From Pomacea canaliculata (Eukaryota > Mollusca > Gastropoda > Architaenioglossa > Ampullariidae), in the NCBI RefSeq assembly GCF_003073045.1, contig NC_037591.1:28429319-28493318 (forward strand): a DNA stretch of 64,000 nucleotides, in the 5' to 3' direction. Below are positions 48,901 to 59,869 of the stretch, piece by piece. How positions within the stretch are numbered: the first letter of the stretch is position 1; each line of letters begins with the position of its first letter. The notes under the pieces were generated by a model that was not told the origin of the DNA, ran no database searches, and saw only the letters and a program-made list of their open reading frames with translations. Both the position numbers and the translations under genes were made by a program.

Positions 48901-51900
48901 ACAAAGCTGAGAGTTTGCTTCTTGGTTGGTGAATCTTGGTTATCAGCTCTCTCTTTCTGTGTACATCAGTAACAACACATCAAATTCTAACTAAATTCAG
49001 AGAAATTATATCATTAACAGAGTATTTTAACATAAGACATGATATTATAGGATGAAAGTTAATTTCACATTATCAGTAATGCAACATACAACTCACACCA
49101 TGTCAATCCATGGATCAAAGAAGAATCTAAATGATAATAATATGATGGAATAAGACTTTTATCATAAAATGAATAAAACAAAAATTGAATTGATGGATAT
49201 TTCCTGCATTGTAGACAAAGACCTTTCTGATCCAGCTAGGAACCAGATCTATGAAAGTAAACACAGCGTCCATAAGAATAGACATAAGACAATTGTATAT
49301 GGTACACAGGTATAACAGCTTACCAAGAGCTGATGTCTTTTATTTATGAGATCTTCAGACACAGTATGGACATAGTCACAAAGCTGATACCATCGCTTGC
49401 CTTTCGCTGACAGTCGGTACACAAATTCCACTAAATGCAATGGCTGTCTTGATAAACAGAATGGAGAATGTACAAACATGATAATACATATTTTCCTGTA
49501 AGTCAGTGAACAAAAGCTGCCTTTATGAAAGAATAAACAGTAAGATTTAAACATCCATGCAAAGATAAAAAAAATTAAGTTCTCTCAATAGGCAGAACAT
49601 ACTAGCGATAAAATGACCTTAAAGAAATCATGATAGACCAATTAATGTGACCAAACAAAGAAACATAAAAAGGTCATGCTGTAAATTGTTTAAGAGTTGT
49701 AATATTTGTAATTCTCACAGTGAGCGATCACTCCACAGCTTCAGCAACTCATTCACTGCACTGACATAAGGGTCTTCATTGCTGTCAACACACAAAAATG
49801 TGAAAGGCTGGTTAAGTCTGGAACAACAGGTTTTTGAGACTATCTGCATCTTTAAGATCTGGTGCCCTTTAACTGGTGGTAGAGCGTGCGCGCACACACA
49901 CACACACAAATATGCAAATATGTGCACACTAATGCACACAGAACATGTGATCACACAAAAATAGGTAATTTACAATGTTTTCTGGCATTATGACACTGAT
50001 GCTAACTTACCCTGTGGTCTGACAGTTGCTAGAGTAAGAAAATGCACACTGCAGCAGAATGTCAAAGAGACAAAGACTGACATAATCAAATGCCTCAAAT
50101 GGTTTTCCACTGTCTGCTTGCTTCTGAATTTTGCTCTGAGGATACAAAAACAGCATAACACACATTACAGCAACAATTCAATAGCAACCTCAATAGCAAT
50201 GGTCTTCTATTCGAAAAACCTTCTATCAGTCCTCTCCTATAATCAAGATACTTCTGTGGGGGTTATCTAGTGTCAAAGTTTTGTGAAGGACCAGCCATTT
50301 TGTAATGATGATGATTGATGATAATTTATATGCAAACACCTTATGATGGAAAAAAAATTATGCTTAAACAATCTGTGTACCTGATTGGCCCATACATTTA
50401 AACAAGCATAGCAAATGACCAAAAAATTATCACACCCAGACACTTTTATTCATCTTATCAATTGCCTATGCATTTAGATATGCATAGAAAAAGTACTTGA
50501 ATGTTTCAGGGGTGGAGTGGGTGTTATTGTTGGGGCAGTACACAGATCAGAGGTAGGTTTTTTAAAGACCTTTACATGTGGTGTGCAGTATCTGAATGGT
50601 GGACAGAAAAAGTTATTTTAGACTAAATGGCCATGGCGAGAGAAAGAATGCCATCTCATAGTTTTCTTTTTCTGATAGGGAATCGTATAGGTCCGAGAAT
50701 CAGATTTTAGAGATGTTAAGAAACAGAAAATGACTCATATACACAACAAAGCGGTCCATTTGATGAAAAGGAAACCAAGCACCAATTCTCTTATAATACA
50801 AAGTACTTTTATGAAAACCGACCAGCAGGATGTCACAGGCTCTGTTCTCGATTGCAACATACGAGCGCAATATATCAAAATGGAAGGCAGGTGTCAGCAG
50901 ACGACGGCTCCGGGCCCATCTGGCACCATTACTGATCAGTAGCCCTTCACCTAGCCATCCCAATCCCATGTCGTAAACTGATGCCAACAGCGTTCCACGT
51001 GGCTTGGGGGCTGCAAAAGAAGTCACAAGAAGTGCTAGTTTATAGACTGTGTATACATACTGCCAATAATACATTTAGTGTCACGCGTGGTAAATATATT
51101 TACATAGATATATGCTAAAAATACTGGTAGCGTACATTACATTATCTTTTCATTTATCTGACAAGAAACATAGTTTCAGGAGTTAACTTATACAAACCGA
51201 TAATTTCAACCAAATCCACTGCCACAACTACCTGAAGTTTTAAGGATGAGACGGATCAATTCAGGATGGTAGATAAGCAAGATGGGGGTGAAAGGTCCCG
51301 CCCAAACTCGGGTAAATCGAGGTCGTTTCTCCATGTTCTCTATGTCATACTGTATGCCTCTCTCATTAGGACCAGGAAACTATCAGATACAACACAAAAT
51401 GTTGATATTCTCTTAAATGCCTCTCTCATTTGATATTTTTCATAAACAAAAATAAAATTAAAAAGATTTTTTTAAATCATTCATTAATAGTTTCTTTACA
51501 CATCAGGAACACCTACACAACATTCCTACCAATTCTCATCCTCTTATAGTTCTCTACCATTGTCTGACATTTGCTTCATTACAGCGTTGTCCATTCTTGG
51601 ATGTTGAAACAAATTATATACAATGTCAGTTTTGTATGTTTCATTCATTAGGACAAGAAAATTCTTTGACACATCAGCACAGTGTGGGTTGTTGAAATGT
51701 ATCTTTCTCAATTACTGTACCTGGTGACAGAAAAAAATGATTTAATTCAAAACAAAAATTATAGCAAAGGTCTATCATATGTTGAGCAGATCTTCAACTG
51801 TCCCATCCTTATAGAAAAATATCTTCAGCATCAGCTGGACGCAGGCCTGACAAGAGGGGGGAGTCTGGTTGTAAACATATTATTATATACTTGAAAAATA

Positions 51901-54900
51901 ATTTACGATTATATAGTTACAAGGGGCCCAGAGAGATCGTCTGTGTCGGGGCCCGTGCTGGCTCTCGGCGGCCCAGGGCCGGGACGTACGGGACCTCTAC
52001 CGCAACATCATTGACTTTAAAAAGGCATTTGACAGAGTCTGGTATGAGGGGCTATGGCATGTGATGTGAAAATTCAACATGGAAGAAATCCTCATTCAAG
52101 TCACCAAAGCGCGCTGTAATATAGCTTAATGAGTGCGCAGTAATGCTGAATAACCACCTATATGAGATTACTTTCGCACCACAGTAGGCGTGCGTCAAGA
52201 GTGTACCCTATGTATCTGGCTATGACCGGTGCTGTTCAAATGTGCCTTCGGATGATGAGGCTTTCCTGTAACACATGTACTGAGAACCAAGGGTGGTGAA
52301 CCTACAGGCAGAGAAAAGATGTCCTTCAACGGCTGCAAGTGTTATTCTATGAAAATGATATTTTCCCCTAACATTTCTCTTCAGTTAAAAAACAAAATAG
52401 AAAGCTATTTTTGCATCCCTCTTCCCCTACTCAGTGACTGCGCCCAATATGCGACTAATTCCTCTAGTGGTAGAACCGGCCCTGCCTATCGCCGGTGCTG
52501 TTTAATATCTTCTAGGACAGGGATGCCCAACCTACGGCCCGCGGGCCATATCCGGCCCGCGAAACTTCTGCCCACAGTGCAGGAAATCGGCATGTTAGTA
52601 ATAAGGTGACCAGACGTCCCGCTTTAGGCGGGACAGTCCCGCTTTTGACCTCTTGTCCCGCCTGCTCATCGAGCAGGACGCCTAATGTCCCGCTTTCTGG
52701 CTTTCTGGCAAGTCCATTAAATGTCCCGGTTGTCTTTAAAAATCACTTTTTTCGGCGTTTTTTGACGATGACGACACCATCATCGGCACGTGTCCCGCTT
52801 TCGCCCCCGAAACATCTGGTCACCTTATAGTAATATAAAAAAAAAACCATAAAAAACGAAAAAAGGGAAGAAGAAGTATTTATCCCTACGTAGGGGCGTC
52901 TCTCAATCTTTTTTTCGATGGACGAACATTTTCATTCAGTGCTCCGACTTGGTGTCTCTACGATGCAGCCGGACATTCAGAAGTTGGTTTCGGGGAAAAA
53001 AACTTCAAATATCCCACTAATTACTACATAATTAATGGAAAGTACAACTTGTTTCTAATAAAAGTAATATCTGCTCTATTTTTTTTTCTTTTTTTGTATT
53101 TTTGCGGTGAAGCGGCCCGTGACACGCTTGTCGGAAATGTGTATGGCCCGCAGGCCGAAAAAGGTTGGGCATCACTGTTCTAGGAGAACCTCTACTTTCA
53201 AGCGACGTAAGATGGTTATCTTTGGCCATGTGGCCACGACACCTTGTCGAAGACTATATCCTTCACGACACCTTGGAGGGTGGTCGACGCAACGGTGGCC
53301 TTAGGAAGAATCATATCAAAGAGTGGTCTGGTCGTCCTGTACAGGACCTGCTCACTTTCGCCCTAAAAAAGGAAAAGTGGCGGGTCCTGTCCATGTGCTC
53401 CCCCAACCACCCACCAACGAGGTGCTTTCAATGGACGATCACTGACTGATCATATCTTGCATCAACACTCGTTCCAGGTCAAACGGAAGGCATACATATA
53501 TGAGTTTTCATTGTAAGCATTTTGTAAATTCTTCACTTGACAATTTTGTTGAGTGCTTCATTGCACAACTCGGAAAATTAGGTGTTTCTCTGAGTAAATA
53601 ATTAAAGGACCAGACTGTAAATGTGAAGCAATGCATAAAGCAGTGATCGGTTTTTACATTTGTTAAAATCAAAAACAATGAAATTGAAACATCTGTTTAA
53701 ATTTATAGGGGTGCATAATGCTTATTTTGAATAGAGCAAGATAAACGAACTGTCAGACAAGAGAGATGGACAGACAGAAAGGTACTATAGATAAAGAAAA
53801 ATCTGCACGTCACACATCTATACTCAAATAACTAAAGTAAGATTATCCTAATCATCAGGAACCAGTTCTAAAATACTGAAAAGTAAGAGTATCAAACCAC
53901 AGCCCATAATAACTGAGACAGTACTTCAATATTTCTACAATTTACTTAGATAGTCTGACTATAATGTCCTCATTGTGGAAAACAGTCCATATTATCAATG
54001 TACAGAACGTTGGGTACATTTGCACCAGTTTTCTGTTATCAGATAGATAAGAAACAAGGCAATATAGATTGTTGAAAGTTCAAAAATGGAGCTCTGAATG
54101 TAATCCTAGGACACTTCAAACTTGAACTTTAAATTAAAAGGAGACCCCAAAATTTGTTCACGTTATTCACATTTCTAATGTGTTTGTATATGTTCTGTGG
54201 GCAAGCTCTTTGCCTAAGGTGACCAGACGTTTCGGGGGCAAAAGCGGGACACGTGCCAATGATGGTGTCGTCACCGTCAAAGAACGCCGAAAAAAGTGAT
54301 TTTTAAAGACAACCGGGACATTTGATGGACTTGCCAGAAAGCGGGACATTGGGCGTCCCGCCCGATTAGCAGGCGGGACACGAGGTCAAAAGCGGGACTG
54401 TCTCGCCTAAAGCGGGACGCCTGGTCACCTTATCTTTGCCCATCATAGCATATGTTGTCTCTGGGTTGTTTACTAAGGGCATCAGTTGTAAGCTGGTAAA
54501 TTTGCTTAGTTGCTTTCCATACAAAAAAGAACAGTAAAAATACCAATGTTGCTTGTCACAATAATACTTATTCGTTAAATGTCTGGAAGCTGCCTTTTTT
54601 TTCACCCTTTATTAGGGAAAAATATTCAACTCATATTCATGTGCTTACATCCACTTCGTAAACAATAAAAAGCTTTCTGGAACAAGGAAGTATGGAGTTT
54701 GTAACAGTAACCTGAAAATATTACATTATAATTCACACACCTAAAGAACCATGTTCATCACTAAATACGAAACTACAGGGGATTCCTAGATGTGGGATTA
54801 GCATTATCTCTACATGTGCAACAGAAGGCAGGAAGGCTAACAAATAAAGTATAGAAAATCCTTCAGTTCATACAAAACAATTTGTTGGCAATAAAAAATA

Positions 54901-56024
54901 GCACTGTACACTTTGGTTTTAAGCATATGCTAATAAACAAAACTATGCTCAGCCAAAACATACTTATGTATCCAAAGTCTGGAAGATCACAGTCAATAGA
55001 AATGGAACTAGATGGGTATCAGATCATTGAATCCTCTGTAATCTAAAGGTGAAGGTTGATGTTGGAGTGAGTGTTAGAGACCACATTGCTATACACTATA
55101 GTGGTGCCAAAACTTTTCTCATTTGAGGGCCACACTGGACATGATATAAAATATTGCGGGCCAGAACATAGTGGTTTTGCCAGAATCATGACATTAAAAT
55201 TGAAATTATGTTGTGTCTGGTTAAAATAAGCGGACCGCATGAGGCACCTTCGCCGTCATGGTTTGGGTCCACAGGCAGTAGGTTGGGAACCCCTGATATA
55301 CACTCTTATTAGTGCCAATTGTTTTTTAGGGTTGTGCCCCTATCCCTTTCTATTACTTTTCCCCACCCCTCTATGGAGTCAGGCACCCATTCTCAACAGC
55401 TTGGTTGACTAGGGGAAGTTTGGTGTGCCTCCTTGTTCAAATGCAAGTGCTCTAACCACTCAATTATTGGTATCCCCAAATGACCTGTAACAGGTCATGG
55501 ACTCTATACCACAAAGTAAAGCAAGAAGAAAATTCTTTACACCTTAACTGAAATTTGGTTCAATCTTATTTCAAGTCCTATAGGCATGCATAATCCATTA
55601 AGCTTGATTCTTTTATTTCAAACTAACTTTTCATAAGGCAATATCTGGTCCTCTGGAAATTTGTAATAGAGGTTAAGTTGTTTAAGTATTATGATGCTGC
55701 TCGCATTTTTTTTATTGTATCCATATATTCATGCATATATATATATTCACAAACACCTGCATATGTGTACACATATACATGCACAAATACATATAAAACT
55801 ATATCAGTAACAGAAAAAACACAGCACTCTCTCTCTCTCTTCACCTTGTGCAGAGTTCCATATAACCAATGAAAGTCGGTTTCCCCTGGACACTTGTTAA
55901 AGATCCTTGCGTAAACCTTAAATGAAAGGAAAGCTTGGATCACTTTCCCCAGCAGCACCACAGTTGCGGTCACTATTGCCCATGAAAGGATTTGTTCCTT
56001 TGCTGAGTCAGCAAAAATATTCAT
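45940..56024 (-). CDS. cytochrome P450 family 4, copy B
   Basis: Full-length paralog of copy A. Twelve minus-strand exons: 56024-55845, 51379-51232, 51010-50823, 50135-50011, 49781-49719, 49447-49324, 48956-48812, 48313-48184, 48040-47910, 47569-47422, 47125-47060, 46060-45940; 1569 nt, 522 aa. The internal exons have the same lengths as in copy A. The N-terminus ([20 protein letters not shown]) is complete, giving an ER signal anchor at about residues 12-34. I-helix [12 protein letters not shown] (Glu 324), ExxR Glu 383 to Arg 386, haem loop FSAGSRNCIG with Cys 463; the Pro of copy A's loop is Ser here but the FxxGxRxCxG consensus holds. Intron 1 is 4.5 kb, against 0.46 kb in copy A, because of transposon insertions; introns 3, 7 and 11 also carry insertions. 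Its start is 457 bp from the divergent ICMT start. Confidence 0.94.
46096..46815. other. insertion in the last intron of CYP4 copy B
   Basis: Copy A's matching intron is 285 bp while this one is about 1 kb. The extra sequence lies between flanks that align to copy A (ctaatgatactg before; ctgtgtgagaaagaa after). Its right half (atgtcttcagagaacatttg and following) reads like a dispersed interspersed repeat, family unknown. Confidence 0.6.
52518..53177. mobile_element. non-autonomous hAT-like element with 8-bp target duplication
   Basis: Terminal inverted repeats CAGGGATGCCCAACCT (start) and, read in reverse, CAGTGATGCCCAACCT (end) are followed inward by GC-rich subterminal repeats (cggcccgcgggcc / ggcccgcaggcc). 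The host octamer TTCTAGGA flanks both sides (52510-52517 and 53178-53185). It encodes no transposase and was itself invaded by the element at 52602-52827. About 660 bp in total. Confidence 0.9.
52602..52827. mobile_element. nested MITE (TAAGGTGACCAGACGT ends), copy 1
   Basis: A palindrome-ended element inside the hAT MITE: starts taaggtgaccagacgtcccg and ends gtcacctta, with internal repeats of cccgctt/gcgggac. TAGTAATA is present on both sides (52596-52603 overlapping the first base, and 52828-52835), an 8-bp target site typical of hAT. A second copy lies inverted at 54215-54431. Confidence 0.85.
54215..54431. mobile_element. MITE of the TAAGGTGACC family, copy 2
   Basis: Same element as 52602-52827 in the opposite orientation, with intact ends taaggtgaccag and ctggtcacctta and the perfect octamer TCTTTGCC on each side. 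It lies in CYP4 copy B intron 1. Roughly 90% identical to copy 1, so both are fairly young. Confidence 0.88.
55098..55296. mobile_element. short hAT-like MITE
   Basis: Begins atagtggtgccaaaactttt and ends gttgggaacccctga; the ends are imperfect inverted repeats of the CAGnGGTTCCCAACC type, with a gcgggcc subterminal motif. TATACACT flanks both sides (55090-55097 and 55297-55304). Still in CYP4 copy B intron 1. Confidence 0.75.
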
Positions 56025-56480
56025 CTTTGATTGTGAAAACTCTTTGTGGCGACACGATCAATCTCGTCAGGCTGCTCTAAAAGAAATGAAAGTCTCACAC
56101 CAGATCCTAAACGACAAGCAATCTGCCTTTAATCACTATTGATACAATATAAAACTACTCGCTTCGACGATAAGCCAATCCGCTTTAGGATCAAAGTCCA
56201 GACTTCAGCGGACTCAAACAATATCATTTTTTAATATACTTAAATATAATTCGAGGATGTCGCTTATTGGCATTCCTTCTATTCTTGCCTAGGGGGTCTT
56301 GAGCAAGGTGTTACTTGCTGGTAATTTAATTGTAACAACGCCGAGCTTAGCCTTCGTCGACATCAGATGCACGGGAGACTATTCGTGACCCATTTAGTGC
56401 CTTAATGGGAAGTAAATCTAGAAACTGTCGAAGCCAATCAGCTTGCAGAGCTTGTGGTTGCTGCGGAGTTCGTTGACAAT
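56025..56480. promoter_or_regulatory. bidirectional promoter region, CYP4 copy B / ICMT
   Basis: Only 456 bp separate the divergent start codons at 56024 (minus) and 56481 (plus). The segment is alignable to 43219-43682 in unit 1, including atccgctttaggatca, ggtaatttaatt, gggaagtaaatctagaaact and a CCAAT box (gaagccaatca, near 56431). No TATA box is evident. Both genes encode ER membrane proteins, though co-regulation is only inferred. Confidence 0.55.
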
Positions 56481-58889
56481 ATGGCGTTCACGAGACTCGC
56501 ACAAGTTAGTCTTGGTACATTTATTGGCGGCGTTGCGGCTTGCCTCTTACCCATTCTTTTCACTGCCATTCAGACACTGAAACCGATATGGAGGGATTTT
56601 GAAATACCTCTCCTAATAATTTATGGAGTACTTTACAATACCTTGATGGTCTTGGCATGTCGGAACGATAGAGTTTTATATCAGGTACGATTAAGTTGTG
56701 TTTTGTCTTTTGAGGTAATGATGTTTACTGTAGCTCACAATATCATCATATATGCTTGGGGTTTTTTTTTCGGCATTGCGTCAACTTGTACGTATCTTTT
56801 GGCAGCATGTCCCATTCTTGGCAAATAATTGTCATTCTAGACCATGAAGGTAAAGACTGAACTCAGTTATAAACCGGAAACAGAAGAAAAAAATCTTTTA
56901 CAATACACTTCCATTTTTAATACTTTAGAAAGTTCTCTTGCTATATTATGCTTATGTTAATGCTTCAGTTAAGTGCGTGTGTGTGTGTGTGTGCGTGAGA
57001 GAGAGAGACAATTAGATGTATGCAGGCTTACAATTGCCACACTACATGCTTTATATTTATTTATTGCAGAGATGAGTTATTACAGGATCATTAAATGATC
57101 AGTTCTGTGGTTGCTTGATTTACAGGTAGTGGTGCGGTCTGGGAATCTGGGTCTAGCATTTGCAGCTGGATTACTTCTGAGTTTTTCTGGTGTATCATGG
57201 GCAACATTTGGTTGGTATTTAACAGTCATCAGTTTTTTTCATTGGTCAGAATACTTTTTCACAGCAACTACAAATCCTCGTTCATTAACTCTGGAATCAT
57301 TTTTACTGGATCACAGTCGTGAATATGAGCTGGCAGTGGTAGCTAGCTGCACTGAATACTTTCTGGAGTGGTTCATTTATCCAGGTATGTCATTTTTCTG
57401 TACCTATTTATGTTTGGTATATCTGCCATTTATTTACTTCAGACTTAATATTATTATCTATTGAAAATATTTATATTCATGAACTTTATTCCTCTTTTAT
57501 TATTTCTCTTTACTGATCCATACACATTGATTTTGGCACACTTCTGAAAATATGAAAAAAGACTTGCATATAATATGGCATGTGACCTTATTATTGATTC
57601 ATATTTGAGTAAACATTAAAGTCATCAAAGGATTGGCTGCTCTTTAGGCTCAAGAACTAGATGTGTAATGAAATGGTGTTAATTGTTTTTAATTTTTTAT
57701 ATAAGAAAAGGTTGATTGTTTGTATAATGCAAGTGCTAAAGGCCTTCAGAAATTAATTTTGTTAATAAGTACTAAGTGATAGTTTTGTTGTGGCCCTATG
57801 CTCCTCGAGGAGTAACAAGAAATAAACTAAACAAACTAAACTAAAACTAAGAGACAGTTAGTTAAATACACCTGTATAGAACCAGTGTATTATGATATTT
57901 TTGGTTTCCACTAGTCACTTTGTGGACCAGCATCACTCTAGAAACTAAAAGGTAGATGCCACTGTGCAAATCCTTTAATGAATTATTGTCATGCTTGATT
58001 GCAGAGATGAAGCAGATCACCATCCTAAGCGTAGTGGGTTTGCTGCTGACATTAGGAGGTGAGGCACTTAGGAAGATCAGCATGGTGACAGCTGGCATCA
58101 GCTTCAACCACTACGTGCAGCGTACAAAACATTCTGACCACCATCTTGTGACTTCTGGTGTTTACAGCCTGTTTCGTCATCCTTCCTATGTTGGATGGTT
58201 TTGGTGGTCCGTTGGCACCCAGGTAAAAAATTCTGCTTAGAAGCAAAACAAACTTTTCTATACACATGTGTAATTTATTCACATTTCATTTTTCTACTGT
58301 GCTATGTCATCCTTTTACTCTCAGGGGAAAATAAGAACAGATATTTTTTAAAGCCTCAACTAAACATAGATACACATCAGCTTTTCAGTAACTGCTGGTT
58401 TTTTAAAATTAGGTTGAATTGTGCAGTCAGTTTTACCTAAACACTTAGGTTCTGCTGAGTGATAGTATTTAGTATACATGTCACTGTTTGCTAATATTAT
58501 ACATAATATTATATAAGCGATTTATTATTATATGGCATTATATAAGGGAGGGAGTGTGTGCGTGTTTGTGTGTGAGGAAGATAGAGAGAAAGAAAGCATT
58601 TGCATGTTTGAGTGTATGGGTGGCTAAAAAATATCAAGATAGTTGTGTGATATGCACAGACCATTTGTGCAGATAATAATGCAAAAGTGCTGCATATTTT
58701 GTGCAGATAATGCTTCTAAATCCGCTGTGCATGGTAGGATACGCTGTGGTGTCGTGGCGGTTTTTCAACGAACGAATATATGATGAAGAAAGGCACTTGC
58801 TCAACTTTTTTGGGGAGGACTATCTTAACTATCAACGCTTAACTCCTACAGGGCTTCCATTTATTAAAGGTTTCCGTGTGCCACTTTGA
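56481..58889 (+). CDS. ICMT: protein-S-isoprenylcysteine O-methyltransferase
   Basis: ER membrane enzyme that methylates the C-terminal prenylcysteine of CaaX proteins (Ras, Rho, lamins) using S-adenosylmethionine, the last step of CaaX processing. Four exons: 56481-56684, 57126-57384, 58005-58222, 58707-58889; 864 nt, 287 aa (human 284). Alignable blocks: SFSGVSWATFGWY and HWSEY in exon 2, NPRSLTLESFLLDHSREY, YPEMKQITILSVVGLLL, FNHYVQ, then the catalytic region LVTSGVYSLFRHPSYVGW (RHPSYVGW at 212-219), WRFFNERIYDEE, FFGEDYLNYQ and the C-terminal PTGLPFIKGFRV. Several membrane helices are visible. ATG at 56481 is chosen over the in-frame 56454 codon because it begins MAFTRLAQVSLGTF, aligning with human. 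Divergent from CYP4 copy B; a broken partial copy lies at 43683-45800. Confidence 0.96.
57785..57850. repeat. short dispersed repeat end
   Basis: Within ICMT intron 2; the reverse complement matches the start of the repeat at 32130 (ctatgctcctcgaggagtaa and flanking taaactaaac). Probably the 3' end of a retroelement. Confidence 0.55.
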
Positions 58890-59363
58890 CACAGCCTTAT
58901 ATATTGTTCAGCCTGCAGACACAATCTAGCCTTTATGACACTCTGGTATACATGAAACTGCTGTGTATGTGACAATTGGCTTTGGCGAAACTCACATGCA
59001 TGAAATGTCTTTTCTTTTCTCAAGGTTGAGGCTTTGTTTAACAACAAATATAACAATGTATGAATGGCAGAGCAGGCATAGGGATGAATGGCAAGTACAT
59101 CAAACAGAGAAGTGATGTTCTATGAGCTTGAGTTAGTGAATGTTTTGTTGAGATGGATACAAAAATATCAAAGGTGTGACAAATCCAGGAGATGGTGAAA
59201 AGGTGATAAAGTAGTTGAGTTGAAGTAATCTGAGCTTAAATTCTGAAACAATGAATTTGAGAATGTATTTGACAGTAAGTTTATAAATGTTATAGTAAAG
59301 GCTCTCCTTAATGGGGCAAAATGTGAAACATCTGAAATACTTAAAGTCCCACAAACCAAGAAA
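58890..59363. other. ICMT 3' flank
   Basis: AT-rich sequence after the ICMT stop, presumably including its 3'UTR. No canonical AATAAA was found close to the stop, and no other feature. Confidence 0.35.
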
Positions 59364-59371
59364 CACTTTGG

Positions 59372-59858
59372 CAGAGGCGGCGTTAGGAACCGTTAAGAAC
59401 ATGCGGGGCCTGGGGCCGACCATCCGCGCGGGGCCGGGGTAGTGGAGTATGTGTATCAATATCCCTATTGATATGATGTCGGAAGCACTGATTTATATAC
59501 AGTTAGATAGGCTGGATCCATTTCGCGAAATAACGCACGAATTTAGTGTTTTAATTGTTTGTAACCTTTCCCACCGTTTGTGACAGTACCGGCTTTTTCT
59601 TAAAGCGAAATAATATGGTGACGACAACTGAATAAACTGCTTGTTATTATTGTCGGGTTTAAAGTTAAGACATTGCTTCAATAATTTGCTTAATTAGAAC
59701 TTAGAATCGTTTTCTGAACGTCAATTTTTTTTGTCACAACTTGTTTAACACAGCAAGCAATAAGTCATAAAGATGACCTCGGGGCTGAAGCGCGGGGCCC
59801 CTTCGAGAGCGGGGCCTGGGGCGGCCGCCCCATTTGCCACCCCCTAACGCCGCCTCTG
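59372..59858. mobile_element. non-autonomous hAT-like element, 487 bp, perfect target duplication
   Basis: The perfect inverted ends CAGAGGCGGCGTTAGG and (read in reverse) CAGAGGCGGCGTTAGG, with GC-rich ggggcctggggc subterminal motifs at both ends, enclose AT-rich filler with no transposase. The host octamer CACTTTGG is repeated exactly at 59364-59371 and 59859-59866. Identical ends and duplication suggest a recent insertion. Confidence 0.93.
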
Positions 59859-59869
59859 CACTTTGGCCA

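Larger units (their letters stand above)
51920..53460 (+). mobile_element. LINE fragments split by MITEs, in CYP4 copy B intron 1
   Basis: Plus-strand pieces of a non-LTR retrotransposon: at about 52008-52100 a block [20 protein letters not shown] (reverse transcriptase palm), at 52480-52510 the SPVLFNI-type block, and at about 53190-53400 a C-terminal block ([11 protein letters not shown]... [27 protein letters not shown]). The last two are separated by the hAT MITE at 52518-53177. Between 52280 and 52488 another insertion may exist (ends like cagggccggttctaccacta in reverse). All frames are decayed. Confidence 0.75.
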
